Source: Rothia mucilaginosa (lineage in GTDB: Bacteria > Actinomycetota > Actinomycetes > Actinomycetales > Micrococcaceae). From it: 64,000 nucleotides of DNA. The notes below the pieces were generated by a model. The model had not been told where the DNA came from and searched no databases. It worked only from the letters and a program-made list of their open reading frames with translations. This document shows, piece by piece, positions 47,426 to 56,000 of the stretch. Made by a program: the position numbers and the translations under genes. The stretch covers positions 31,644 through 95,643 of the forward strand of contig NZ_JVSP01000006.1 in NCBI RefSeq assembly GCF_001061665.1. Direction: 5' to 3'. Each line of letters begins with the position of its first letter. Positions within the stretch are counted from its first letter, which is position 1.

Positions 47426-47983
47426 TTAGACCTCGAGGAGCTCGGCTTCCTTGTGCTTGTACAGAGCGTCGATCTGCTCGACGTGCTTCTTGGTCAGAGC
47501 GTCCAGATCCTTCTCGGCGCGTGCGCCCTCGTCCTCACCAATCTCGCTGTCCTTGACGAGCTTGTCGATGGAGGTCTTGGCGTGGCGGCGCACGTTACGG
47601 ATCGAGATGCGTGCCTCCTCAGCCTTCTGGTTGACGAGCTTGGTGTACTCCTTGCGGCGCTCGGCGGTCATTTCGGGCATGACCACGCGGATTGCGGCGC
47701 CGTCGTTGCTGGGGTTAACGCCCAGGTCGGAGTCGCGCAGTGCCTTCTCGATAGCGGCCAGGGCGGTCACGTCGAAGGGAACAATCTTGACGGTGCGTGC
47801 GTCTTCAACGTTGAAGGACACCAGCTGCTGCAGAGGGGTGGGAGCGCCATAGTACTCGGCGGTCAGGCCGCTGAAGATGGCGGGGTTCACGCGGCCGGTG
47901 CGGACCTTTGCGAACTCGGTCTTGGTTGCTTCGATGGTCTTTTCCATCTTCTCGCCGGCTTCGGCAAGGATTTCTTCGATCAC
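47426..47983 (-). CDS. frr: Ribosome-recycling factor
   Basis: 185 residues, the exact family length, with the N-terminal helix and the VKIVPFDVTALAAIEKAL and RKEYTKLVNQKAEEARISIR blocks. It splits post-termination ribosomes with EF-G. Start GTG 47983 has AAGGAG eight bases upstream. A 265-nt gap and a stem-loop separate it from pyrH. Confidence 0.97.
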   Translation of the reverse strand: MIEEILAEAGEKMEKTIEATKTEFAKVRTGRVNPAIFSGLTAEYYGAPTPLQQLVSFNVEDARTVKIVPFDVTALAAIEKALRDSDLGVNPSNDGAAIRVVMPEMTAERRKEYTKLVNQKAEEARISIRNVRRHAKTSIDKLVKDSEIGEDEGARAEKDLDALTKKHVEQIDALYKHKEAELLEV

Positions 47984-48152
47984 GGAAGGATCTCCTTAGT
48001 CGTAATTCTGGTGTGCAGAATTGTCGGTGGGGCGCGTTCCTCACCCTCCCGTTTCTCTGCCGCACGCACTCCGGGGCGTCAGACCCCAAATATGCGGAGA
48101 AGGCATGAACACGTACGAAAGATGGTGAACGCCGTGGTTTCTATCAGTTTAG

Positions 48153-48200
48153 ACGGTACCGGCGGGCAGGGCGAGTTAGGCTCTACCCGCTCGGTACCGT
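48153..48200 (-). terminator. pyrH-frr intergenic hairpin
   Basis: ACGGTACCG pairs with CGGTACCGT, with an inner CGGG/CCCG; no U-tract on the coding strand, so its role (attenuation, processing) is open. Confidence 0.5.
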
Positions 48201-48248
48201 GACGTTATTGCGCGCCCGAAAGCGCGGTTTGGCGGGCCGGATGCGCCC

Positions 48249-48992
48249 CTAGCGGGTGACGAGGGTACCCATCTTCTCGCCCAGGATTGCGCGGGTCACG
48301 TTGCCCTCGCCCTGCATGCCGAACACGCGCATCGTCACGTTGTTGTCGCGGCACAGGGAGAACGCGGTCTGGTCCAGCACGCGGATGTTGCGCTGCATTG
48401 CCTCGTCGTAGGTGAGGTTGTACAGACGCTCAGCGTTGGGGTCCTTGTTGGGGTCAGCGGTGTAGATGCCGTCCACACCGTTCTTGGCGACCAGCACCTC
48501 GTCGGCGTGGATTTCCAGGGCGCGCTGGGCGGCCACGGTGTCGGTGGAGAAGTAGGGCAGACCCGCGCCGGCACCGAAGATCACGACGCGGTCCTTCTGC
48601 ATGTGGCGGATGGCGCGGCGGGGAATGTAGGTCTCTGCAACCTGCGGCATGGTGATGGCGGACTGAACGCGGGTGTCAATGCCCTCCTGCTCCAGGAAGT
48701 CCTGCAGGGCCAGGGAGTTCATGACGGTGCCGAGCATGCCCATGTAGTCCGCGCGGGAGCGGTCCATGCCGGCCTGCGAGAGCTCGGCGCCACGGAAGAA
48801 GTTGCCGCCACCGATCACGATGGAGGTCTCAACCTCGCCGACGGTTGCGGCAATCTGCTTGGCGATGCTGCGAACCACCTCGGTAGAGATGCCAACTTCA
48901 CCGCCGCCAAAAACCTCACCGGAGAGCTTGAGCAGCACGCGGCGGCGGCCGGTATCATCACGGTGCATCGGGCGGGGATTCGCTTCAGTCAT
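48249..48992 (-). CDS. pyrH: Uridylate kinase
   Basis: 247 residues. The amino-acid-kinase fold is shown by [28 protein letters not shown] and [20 protein letters not shown]. It phosphorylates UMP to UDP. ATG 48992 has GGAGG at good spacing; the upstream frame extension is unrelated. It lies between tsf and frr. Confidence 0.97.
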   Translation of the reverse strand: MTEANPRPMHRDDTGRRRVLLKLSGEVFGGGEVGISTEVVRSIAKQIAATVGEVETSIVIGGGNFFRGAELSQAGMDRSRADYMGMLGTVMNSLALQDFLEQEGIDTRVQSAITMPQVAETYIPRRAIRHMQKDRVVIFGAGAGLPYFSTDTVAAQRALEIHADEVLVAKNGVDGIYTADPNKDPNAERLYNLTYDEAMQRNIRVLDQTAFSLCRDNNVTMRVFGMQGEGNVTRAILGEKMGTLVTR

Positions 48993-49069
48993 GGTTCCTC
49001 CAGTGGCTTTTATTCGAAGAGTTATGTGGGCGGGTTTAGGCCGCCCGGTCCCTATCAAGGATACAGCAA

Positions 49070-49102
49070 AGCCGGGTAGCCACCACTGGTGACTACCCGG
49101 CT
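49070..49102 (-). terminator. Terminator after tsf
   Basis: AGCCGGGTAG pairs with CTACCCGGCT, with an inner CACCA/TGGTG; U-tract TTTGCTGT. Confidence 0.85.
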
Positions 49103-49179
49103 CAACGCTATAATCCAAACCTCAGTTTTCGCCCCTTATCGAAGCGAATCGGTTTAGATGCAGAACGTGACGTCGTTCC

Positions 49180-50010
49180 TTATGCACCCACGCGGAAACG
49201 TGCGAATGCGGTTGCGGTTGCGCCAGCCTCGGACAGGACCTGTGCGACAGACTTCTTGGAGTCCTTTGCGAAGTCCTGGTCCAGCAGGGTGTTCTCCTTG
49301 AAGAAGCCCTTCAGGCGACCCTCAACGATCTTGTCCAGAATCTTCTCGGGCTTGCCCTCGGCGATTGCGGTCTCGCGAGCAACGCGCTTCTCGGTCTCAA
49401 CCTGATCGGCGGGGATGGACTCGGAGTCCAGGTACTTGGGGCTCATTGCAGCAATGTGGACTGCAACGTCGTGTGCGATCTCGTCGGTGTTCTCACCGGA
49501 GACAGCCAGCAGAACGCCAACCTGTGCGGGCAGGTCCTTGGAGGTCTTGTGCAGGTACACTGCAACGTTCTCGCCCTCAACGCGTGCAATGCGGCGGACA
49601 ACGATCTTCTCGCCCAGCAGTGCGCCAGCGTCGGTGGTCAGCTCCTCAACGGTCTTGCCCTCGTAGGTTGCAGCCTTCAGCTCTTCCAGGGTGGAAGCGT
49701 CTGCGGCAATAGCGGCCTCGAGCACGTTCTGGCCGAAAGCGATGAAGGGGTCGGACTTTGCCACGAAGTCGGTCTCGGAGTTGACCTCAACCATGTAGCC
49801 AACGCCGTTCTCGACGCGTGCAGCCACCAGGCCCTCAGCGGTTGCGCGGCCCTCGCGCTTGGTGATGCCCTTCAGACCCTTAACGCGGATGATCTCGGCA
49901 GCCTTCTGCTGGTCGCCGTTTGCCTCGTCCAGAGCCTTCTTGACGTCGAGCATACCTGCGCCGGTCTTCTCGCGCAGTGCCTTGATGTCTGCTGCGGTGT
50001 AGTTCGCCAT
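49180..50010 (-). CDS. tsf: Elongation factor Ts
   Basis: 276 residues, family length. N-terminal UBA-like LREKTGAGMLDVKKALDEAN (TGAGMMDCKKAL motif) and the core VNSETDFVAKSDPF that inserts into EF-Tu. It exchanges GDP on EF-Tu. AAGGAG-type signal precedes ATG 50010. It follows rpsB after a 150-nt gap with a large hairpin. Confidence 0.98.
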   Translation of the reverse strand: MANYTAADIKALREKTGAGMLDVKKALDEANGDQQKAAEIIRVKGLKGITKREGRATAEGLVAARVENGVGYMVEVNSETDFVAKSDPFIAFGQNVLEAAIAADASTLEELKAATYEGKTVEELTTDAGALLGEKIVVRRIARVEGENVAVYLHKTSKDLPAQVGVLLAVSGENTDEIAHDVAVHIAAMSPKYLDSESIPADQVETEKRVARETAIAEGKPEKILDKIVEGRLKGFFKENTLLDQDFAKDSKKSVAQVLSEAGATATAFARFRVGA

Positions 50011-50065
50011 TGTGAACTCCTTGTGTTGCTGTAATAATCGGGAAATTTCCCGGTGGTACTATGGC

Positions 50066-50104
50066 GGACGGCGCCGCGCCCAGGTCAGGGCGGGCGCCGT
50101 CCGA
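50066..50104 (-). terminator. rpsB-tsf intergenic hairpin
   Basis: CGGACGGCGCC pairs perfectly with GGCGCCGTCCG, with an inner CGCCC/GGGCG, i.e. 16 bp in 39 nt. It lies between two highly expressed genes on their strand. No U-tract follows; attenuation or processing is more likely than full termination. Just downstream is the 12-bp palindrome GGGAAATTTCCC (50041-50052). Confidence 0.65.
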
Positions 50105-50160
50105 ACGTGGTCCCCGCGGGCGGGGGCCACAAAGCATAAAGCTTAGTGGGCTAAGAAAGC

Positions 50161-50958
50161 TTACTTAGCTGCCTCTTCAGCCTTTGCAGCCTCGTGCTGC
50201 TCCAGGAGCTCGCGCTCCCAAGCTGCCATGGGCTCCTCAGCTGCTTCGGTCTTGCCGTTCTTCTTAGCGTTGCGCTCGATCAGGCCGGCTGCAACAGCGT
50301 CAGCAATCACGCGGGTCAGCAGGTTGACGGAGCGGATAGCGTCGTCGTTACCGGGGATCGGGAAAGCAACTTCGTCGGGGTCGCAGTTGGTGTCGAGGAT
50401 AGCAACAACGGGGATGCCCAGCTTCTGAGCCTCGTTAACTGCCAGGTGCTCCTTCTTGGTGTCAACGACCCACAGGAGGGAGGGAACCTTGGTCAGGTTG
50501 CGGATACCGCCGAGGGTCTTCTCGAGCTTCTCGAACTCGCGACGCATCAGGAGCAGTTCCTTCTTGGTGTAGCGAGAGCCTGCCACATCGTCGAAGTCAA
50601 TCTGCTCGAGTTCCTTCATACGCTCGATGCTCTTGGAGATGGTGCTGAAGTTGGTCAGCATACCACCGAGCCAGCGGTGGTTCACGTAGGGCATGTTCAC
50701 GCGGGTTGCCTGCTCAGCGATAACTTCCTGAGCCTGCTTCTTGGTGCCGACGAACAGGATGTTGCCACCGTGTGCGACGGTCGACTTAACAGCCTCGTAT
50801 GCCTTGTCGATGAAGGCGAGGGACTGCTGCAGGTCGATGATGTAGATGCCGTTGCGCTCGGTCAGGATGAAGCGCTTCATCTTGGGGTTCCAACGGCGGG
50901 TCTGGTGACCGAAGTGAACGCCGGAATCCAGCATTTCACGCATAGTTACGACGGGCAT
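50161..50958 (-). CDS. rpsB: 30S ribosomal protein S2
   Basis: 265 residues with [20 protein letters not shown] and [20 protein letters not shown], the conserved S2 blocks; the C-terminus is a charged helix. It is needed for S1 binding to the 30S. AAGGAG precedes ATG 50958. The 434-nt divergent gap to the M23-type gene must contain its promoter. Confidence 0.98.
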   Translation of the reverse strand: MPVVTMREMLDSGVHFGHQTRRWNPKMKRFILTERNGIYIIDLQQSLAFIDKAYEAVKSTVAHGGNILFVGTKKQAQEVIAEQATRVNMPYVNHRWLGGMLTNFSTISKSIERMKELEQIDFDDVAGSRYTKKELLLMRREFEKLEKTLGGIRNLTKVPSLLWVVDTKKEHLAVNEAQKLGIPVVAILDTNCDPDEVAFPIPGNDDAIRSVNLLTRVIADAVAAGLIERNAKKNGKTEAAEEPMAAWERELLEQHEAAKAEEAAK

Positions 50959-51392
50959 GTCGTCTCCTTTGTGGTGCCGCGCGGACCTCCCATTCGGGCT
51001 AGCCCAACGCGCGCATAGTAGTTATCAGTTTCTCCTGGCGGCGATTAGCGTTCACGGTTGCCCGTTCAGCTCAGGCCCTAACCACCCGGATGGGTGGACC
51101 GAAGGTCCCTTATCGGCCCCCTTTTCTAGGGGTGCCGCTCACGCCGCGCGTCGTCAGTGATGCCCCACGGGCTCCCCTCGAGGGAGAGAATATCCGCGCA
51201 GGCGCACTGCAATACGAAATTGTACCGTATTTTTTGCGATTAATCCGCAAGAAGAGGCTTAACGCCCTTCCCGGCCGTTCCGCTGTGTTGAGCGGCACTG
51301 TGGATCAAGGATTTTCTACCGAAACCGACGGGTTTATCCACATTTCTCGACGCGGTGTGGCGGCTCCATCGGATACATGATGAGCTCGATCT
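50959..51392. other. 434-nt rpsB / M23-like divergent region
   Basis: No supported gene. The stretch 51210-51260 is AT-rich for this genome (AATACGAAATTGTACCGTAT), a likely place for promoter elements. I find no convincing -35/-10 pair for either gene. The 5' leader of rpsB is probably contained here. Confidence 0.45.
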
Positions 51393-52085
51393 ATGAAGAC
51401 CGCATTGAAGACCCTAGAGCGAGCGCTACGATGCCTTGCTCTCCTGGCCTGCTGCCTGCCGGGTGCGGGCAGCCAGAGCTATATGAACGAAACGGGTGCT
51501 GAGGTAGCCGAGGCTGTTGCCGCCTCGGTAACGGAGGCGCCGGGCCTCCACGCTGCGGGCAGTGCAGGTCCACACGCCGTTGAGCTCGTCGCCGGCCGCA
51601 CACGCTACCGCTCCCCCACCGCGGACTCCGCTCCGCGGGTTATCCACCCCTTCGAGAAACCCGCCCAGCGCTGGAGCGCCGGGCACCGCGGGGTGGATCT
51701 GGCCGTGCCCGACCGCGACCGGCACGTCTACGCGCCGGCACCGGGAAGAGTGGTGTTCAGCGGTACGGTCGTCAACCGAAAAGTGCTGGTCATTGCCCAT
51801 CCGGACGGTCGGCGCAGCACCTTCGAGCCCATGGACGAGGCGCTCCCGGTCGGCACCGAGGTAACGGCCGGGGATGCCGTCGGCACCGTTGCCGCCCCGG
51901 AGAGTGCTGGCGAGAACGGCGAGCGCCCCTACCGGCGATGCTCCGCCCCGTGCCTGTACTGGGGCGTGCGTCAGGGAGGCGCCCGCGGGGACGGCAGCGG
52001 ACGCGAGGCCGAATACGTGAACCCCATGAGCCTGCTGGGTTCGCAAGATCCCAGTATTTTGCTTCCGGTACCGGGCGGGTACTAG
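51393..52085 (+). CDS. M23-family (LytM-like) secreted protein, probably catalytically altered
   Basis: 230 residues. An N-terminal hydrophobic segment CLALLAC with the possible lipobox L17-L18-A19-C20 suggests export, perhaps lipidation. The M23 domain (about 85-215) has the first zinc motif H98-R-G-V-D102 (HRGVDLAV) and YAPAPGRVVFSG, but the usual second motif HxH is replaced by SAPCLYWGVR (Tyr189 in the place of His), so the zinc site looks incomplete. Actinobacterial M23 proteins encoded next to rpsB have LHWG here. It is divergent from rpsB. The ribosome-binding site is weak; ATG 51393 is the best start. Confidence 0.82.
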   Translation: MKTALKTLERALRCLALLACCLPGAGSQSYMNETGAEVAEAVAASVTEAPGLHAAGSAGPHAVELVAGRTRYRSPTADSAPRVIHPFEKPAQRWSAGHRGVDLAVPDRDRHVYAPAPGRVVFSGTVVNRKVLVIAHPDGRRSTFEPMDEALPVGTEVTAGDAVGTVAAPESAGENGERPYRRCSAPCLYWGVRQGGARGDGSGREAEYVNPMSLLGSQDPSILLPVPGGY

Positions 52086-52172
52086 CCTCGGGCCGCGGTG
52101 ATGCTCTCTCTATCCCTCCTCTCTCTCACCCCCCGGGAGTGGATGACTCCCGCAGGCAGCTGGATACAGCGA

Positions 52173-52207
52173 TGGCCCGTCGCCTCCCTTTGGGAGACAA
52201 CGGGCCA
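52173..52207. terminator. Hairpin between the M23-like and LppM-like genes
   Basis: TGGCCCGT pairs with ACGGGCCA, and CTCCC with GGGAG inside. It lies between two converging genes but has no U-tract, so the terminator call is moderate. Confidence 0.65.
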
Positions 52208-52266
52208 CAAACCTCGCACTGAACTACGCTCCCGGTGGGAAGCTACGTCCGGAGGTTGGTCGCTAC

Positions 52267-54540
52267 CTACTGGAGCACGTCGCCGTCAGTATCGCCGAAC
52301 TGGGTCGGCTGGGCCGGCTGAGCAGGCTGCTGCTGACCGTACTGCGGCTGAGCAGGCTGCTGCGGAGCATCCTGAGCGGGAGCCTGAGCGGGCATGGCAA
52401 CCGTCGGGTCAGCCTCGCCCTGCGCGGGCTGGGCCGCACCGGGCTGGGCCGCACCGGACTGGGCCGCACCGGACTGGGCTACGGTCTGGGGGCTGAAGAC
52501 CTGCGTGGGCGAGTCGTCCCCTGCAGCGTAAGCGGCACCCTGCTGCGGCTGGTAGCCACCCTGTGCCGGGTAGGCCGCCTGCTGCTGGTATGCATCCTGA
52601 GCCGGAGCACCCTGAGCAGGAGCGGCGTAACCCTGAGCGGCGCCATAGGCTGCGCCAGCAGCACCGGCCGCGGCGGGAGCGGTCGCAGCGTAAGCGGCGG
52701 CGGTTGCCTCACGACGCTCACGGCCCTTCGCGCGGGCGGCCGCAATCTTCTTGCGGAAGAGGAACAGCAGAATCAGGCCGGCCAGAACCAGAGCCAGGAT
52801 AATGCCGTTCACGATCAGGTCGGTCATGCTCAGGCCAGAAGCCGGAATCTGCAGGTCGCGAGTCGCGAACACGCCGCGATCGCTCTTCATGCTCAGCTCG
52901 CCGCCGTTGACGGTGAACTCAATGCCCGCCTCCACGTATCGGGGGTTCGCGGTGCGCACCTTCTGCTGATCCAGCGAGGAGAAGGCCGGGGCCTTGAAGG
53001 TGAACTCGAAGGGTACCTGGTAGTAGCTACTACCCATCTTCGAAGCCGGGTTGACCTCGGGGCGCACCGTGTAGTCGGAGCCGAAGGGGTGGTAACCGCC
53101 CTCGCGAGTCACGGTAATCTTCGAGCCGTTCAGGTAGGAGCCCAGACGCTGGTTGAACTCATCCTGGTCCTTGCCACGAATCTTCACGCTCACGATGGTG
53201 GAGTCGCCGTCCTGACGAACCTCGGTCTCGTCATCGCCGCCACCGGCCAGGGAGTCCTTGAGCTTCTGCTCAGCACCGGCGATGTCGCTCGTGGGGAAGG
53301 AGTAGAGGATGCGTGCCTCCATCGAGCCGTCCAGACCCAGGGAGGTCGCCATCTTCACGTTCTTCATCGTCACGGTCTTCGAAGAGACGAGGGTGAAGGT
53401 GGGCATCGTCTTGTTCGAGGTGCTGGACGAAGAACTGGAGGAGCTCGAGGAAGCACTGCTGTAGCTGTCACCATCGCTGTTCTTCAGCGAGAGGGCGACG
53501 CCGTAGCCCTCCGGGGAGCACAGCAGGGAGCAGTCCAGGGTGCCGGAGACGGTCTTCTCAACCTTGAAGACGTGGGATTCCTCGGTCACGTCGCGAGTGA
53601 AGGTCAGGTCGGTGGTGCTTGCGCCGAGCACCTTCTTGATCTTATCGCTCAGGTCCTGCGAGGAGGAGGCGTGGAAGGTCATGGTGCGACCAATCTCTTC
53701 CTTGGCGGCGTTCGTCGAAGCGGAGGGAGCGTAGCTCTTTGCCTCGGAAGCGTCCAGGCCCTTCTTCAGCTCAGCGCCGTCGGGCTTGACCTGGTTCAGG
53801 AATGCGTCGACCGCAGAGGAAGTCTCGGAGCTCATAATTTCCTTAGCGATGAAGGAAATCACGACATCGTAGCCGCCATCCTTCTCGGACGCCTGAATCA
53901 GAACGCCCTTGAAGCCGCGGTCCTGCACGTCCTTAGCGGAAATAGTGGAACCGCCGGAGTTCTTCACTTCCTTATCGCCGAACTTCACGGTGGTGTCGCC
54001 GTCGCTGCTGAACACGCTGCTCTTACGCGAGGACTCAATCACACCGTCGACCACGAGGGCCTCCGGAACCCAGCCCAGCAGCTCCTTCGAGGTGAAGTTC
54101 TCCTTCACCTGGATGCCCTGCACCAGGCCCTGGCTGGAGTTGATGATGCTAATCTGCGGTTCGGTATCGGTGCCGGAAGCCTTCAGGATGCTGGCTACCT
54201 TGGAGCGGTACTCGTCAATCGACGAGAAGGGCAGGGTGAAGGTCGCGCGGGCCTTGTCGCCCTCGGACTGGATACCGCCGTACTCAAGGCCGCTAGGCAG
54301 GTGCTTGCGGAGGGAGGCGTCCAGAGCCTGGGTGCCGCCCTTGATCTTGTCCTGGTTGTCCTTGAGGTCGAAGGAAACCTGCATGGTGCGAACACCCTTA
54401 TCGGCGCTTTCGAGGCCAAGCTGGGTCTCAATCTTCGCACCGCAGGCGCTCAGAATTAGGGCCGCAATGGTCAGCAGAACGGCCAGGAGCATCCAGCGCT
54501 GGCGGGAGCCGCGCTGAACGGAATAAGTCAGAGTCTGCAT
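52267..54540 (-). CDS. LppM-like lipoprotein with a C-terminal membrane helix and Gln/Ala-rich tail
   Basis: 757 residues. Lipobox L30-S31-A32-C33 ends a signal sequence with an Arg-rich n-region. A large extracellular region (about 34-570) with Ser/Asp-rich linkers follows, including a run of 12 or more Ser. Then a membrane helix (about 574-595), a basic cluster RKKIAAARAKGRERR, and a cytoplasmic tail of ~160 residues dominated by Ala, Gln and Pro (repeats AAQSGAAQPG and QQPAQPAQ). The outer portion resembles LppM-type lipoproteins of actinobacteria (DLKDNQDKIKGG, IEFTVNGGELSM), a similarity by pattern only. It ends ten bases before the next gene's start region, co-transcribed with it. Confidence 0.78.
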   Translation of the reverse strand: MQTLTYSVQRGSRQRWMLLAVLLTIAALILSACGAKIETQLGLESADKGVRTMQVSFDLKDNQDKIKGGTQALDASLRKHLPSGLEYGGIQSEGDKARATFTLPFSSIDEYRSKVASILKASGTDTEPQISIINSSQGLVQGIQVKENFTSKELLGWVPEALVVDGVIESSRKSSVFSSDGDTTVKFGDKEVKNSGGSTISAKDVQDRGFKGVLIQASEKDGGYDVVISFIAKEIMSSETSSAVDAFLNQVKPDGAELKKGLDASEAKSYAPSASTNAAKEEIGRTMTFHASSSQDLSDKIKKVLGASTTDLTFTRDVTEESHVFKVEKTVSGTLDCSLLCSPEGYGVALSLKNSDGDSYSSASSSSSSSSSSTSNKTMPTFTLVSSKTVTMKNVKMATSLGLDGSMEARILYSFPTSDIAGAEQKLKDSLAGGGDDETEVRQDGDSTIVSVKIRGKDQDEFNQRLGSYLNGSKITVTREGGYHPFGSDYTVRPEVNPASKMGSSYYQVPFEFTFKAPAFSSLDQQKVRTANPRYVEAGIEFTVNGGELSMKSDRGVFATRDLQIPASGLSMTDLIVNGIILALVLAGLILLFLFRKKIAAARAKGRERREATAAAYAATAPAAAGAAGAAYGAAQGYAAPAQGAPAQDAYQQQAAYPAQGGYQPQQGAAYAAGDDSPTQVFSPQTVAQSGAAQSGAAQPGAAQPAQGEADPTVAMPAQAPAQDAPQQPAQPQYGQQQPAQPAQPTQFGDTDGDVLQ

Positions 54541-54550
54541 ACGGGTTTCC

Positions 54551-55483
54551 TTAGTTGAGCATGCGGAAGGTAATGAAGTACACAACCATCACGGCGAGCA
54601 CCCACGCGGTGCTCAGCAGCGCGTGCATGATGACCGGAGACTTAGCGAAGCGGCCCAGACGGTTCAGACCCAGGTAGATGAGTGCCTCACCCGAGAACAC
54701 TGCGAAGGACATCACCAGGCCCAGCAGCACAAAGATGAACCCGAAGCCCTCGTTGCTGCTGACGCCGCGCATGAAGAGAGCCACCAGGCTCAGAAGAATG
54801 TACGTGGGGATTAGGGGCAGGCACGAAACCGCCACTACCTGCATCGAGGACGAGAAGTTCGCCGGAGCCTTACCGATGCGAGCGGTCAGCAGAATCTGCA
54901 CGCCGCGCAGAATCAGCACCACGGCAGAAACCACGAGGAACACCAGGAAGGCAAGGAAGACCTGACCGAAGGTAATCTTGTAAGCCACCAGGGCGTAGGC
55001 ATCACGCACTGCGAACTTCACGAAGCCTAGCGACAGCTGGGTGAGGAAGAACGCCGAGATAATGGCCTGCAGAAGGCTGGGGATAGCCCAACCCCACAGG
55101 CCGGAGGCGGCCAGACGGGACTGTGCGGGGCCGGGCTTGCCGGCGAAGACCTCCAGGAACGCATCCCAGCTTGCACGCAGAGCCGTCACGAAGGGGTTCG
55201 GCGCGGCGGGTGCGTAGACCGCCTGCGCGGGCTGACCGGGCTGAGCACCAGGGTAGGCCTGGCCCTGGACCGGCGGAATCGGCTGGCCGGCGGGCTGCTG
55301 AGGCTGCGCGCCCTGGGCGGGGGCACCCTGCTGAGCCGGCTGGGTGGGCTGCGCCGGCTGAGCTACCTGCGCGGGCTGGCCCGTCAGCGAAGCATCCTGC
55401 GTGGGTCGGGCTCCAGCATCGTAGCCGTAGCCCGCTGCGGCAGAATCGCCCTGCTGCGGGTTGTGGGGAGTGTTCTCTGACAT
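54551..55483 (-). CDS. Polytopic membrane protein with an Ala/Gln/Pro-rich N-terminal tail
   Basis: 310 residues. Residues 1-105 are disordered, with GQPAQVAQPAQPTQPAQ and GAQPGQPAQAVYAP. Then come about six membrane helices (ASGLWGWAIPSLLQAIISAF, GQVFLAFLVFLVVSAVVLIL, LIPTYILLSLVALFMRG, FGFIFVLLGLVMSFAVFSG, VIMHALLSTAWVLAVMVVYF). It does not match a family I can name with certainty (Yip1-like at best). ATG 55483 has AGAGG; a 34-residue longer frame lacks a signal. It is first of a two-gene unit with the LppM-like lipoprotein, with 10 nt between them. Confidence 0.76.
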   Translation of the reverse strand: MSENTPHNPQQGDSAAAGYGYDAGARPTQDASLTGQPAQVAQPAQPTQPAQQGAPAQGAQPQQPAGQPIPPVQGQAYPGAQPGQPAQAVYAPAAPNPFVTALRASWDAFLEVFAGKPGPAQSRLAASGLWGWAIPSLLQAIISAFFLTQLSLGFVKFAVRDAYALVAYKITFGQVFLAFLVFLVVSAVVLILRGVQILLTARIGKAPANFSSSMQVVAVSCLPLIPTYILLSLVALFMRGVSSNEGFGFIFVLLGLVMSFAVFSGEALIYLGLNRLGRFAKSPVIMHALLSTAWVLAVMVVYFITFRMLN

Positions 55484-55704
55484 TGAGATCCTCTCGTATG
55501 GTGTGTCTGTCAATGATGCGAGCCTACCGGTATCTTCCGTACCCAAGGTGCAATCACGGTCTCTCTTTACATGAGACTCTTCCACAGTACCCTATCAACC
55601 GCAGGTGCGCTCTCCGCGCGGTCATTTATCTAAACCTAGGGCGGGACTAGGGAGGTCACCTCAACGCCTACCGATACGAGCATCCTATATCTCAGACGCA
55701 GAAA

Positions 55705-55745
55705 GCCCCGCCCGTCGACAAGTGGGTGAAGTCGACGGACGGGGC
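55705..55745 (-). terminator. Terminator after tRNA-Ile(CAU)
   Basis: GCCCCGCCCGTCGAC pairs with GTCGACGGACGGGGC (one mismatch); on the minus strand the U-tract is CTTTCTG. It ends the tRNA transcript. Confidence 0.88.
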
Positions 55746-55747
55746 CG

Positions 55748-55821
<74 letters not shown>

Positions 55822-56000
55822 ATCCGGTGCAGGCATCGCCTATTATCTCGCGAGCGCACCATCATCTAGGGTACCCGAAGGCACTCCCAGAGTGAAAAAC
55901 ATTGCGATCCGGTCCTCGGCGCTCCGCTCCCCCGCTCGCCGACCACGACGAAGCGGGCTGGGAACGGGCCGCTCCGGGAGCTCTGAACCGTTCGGGACCG

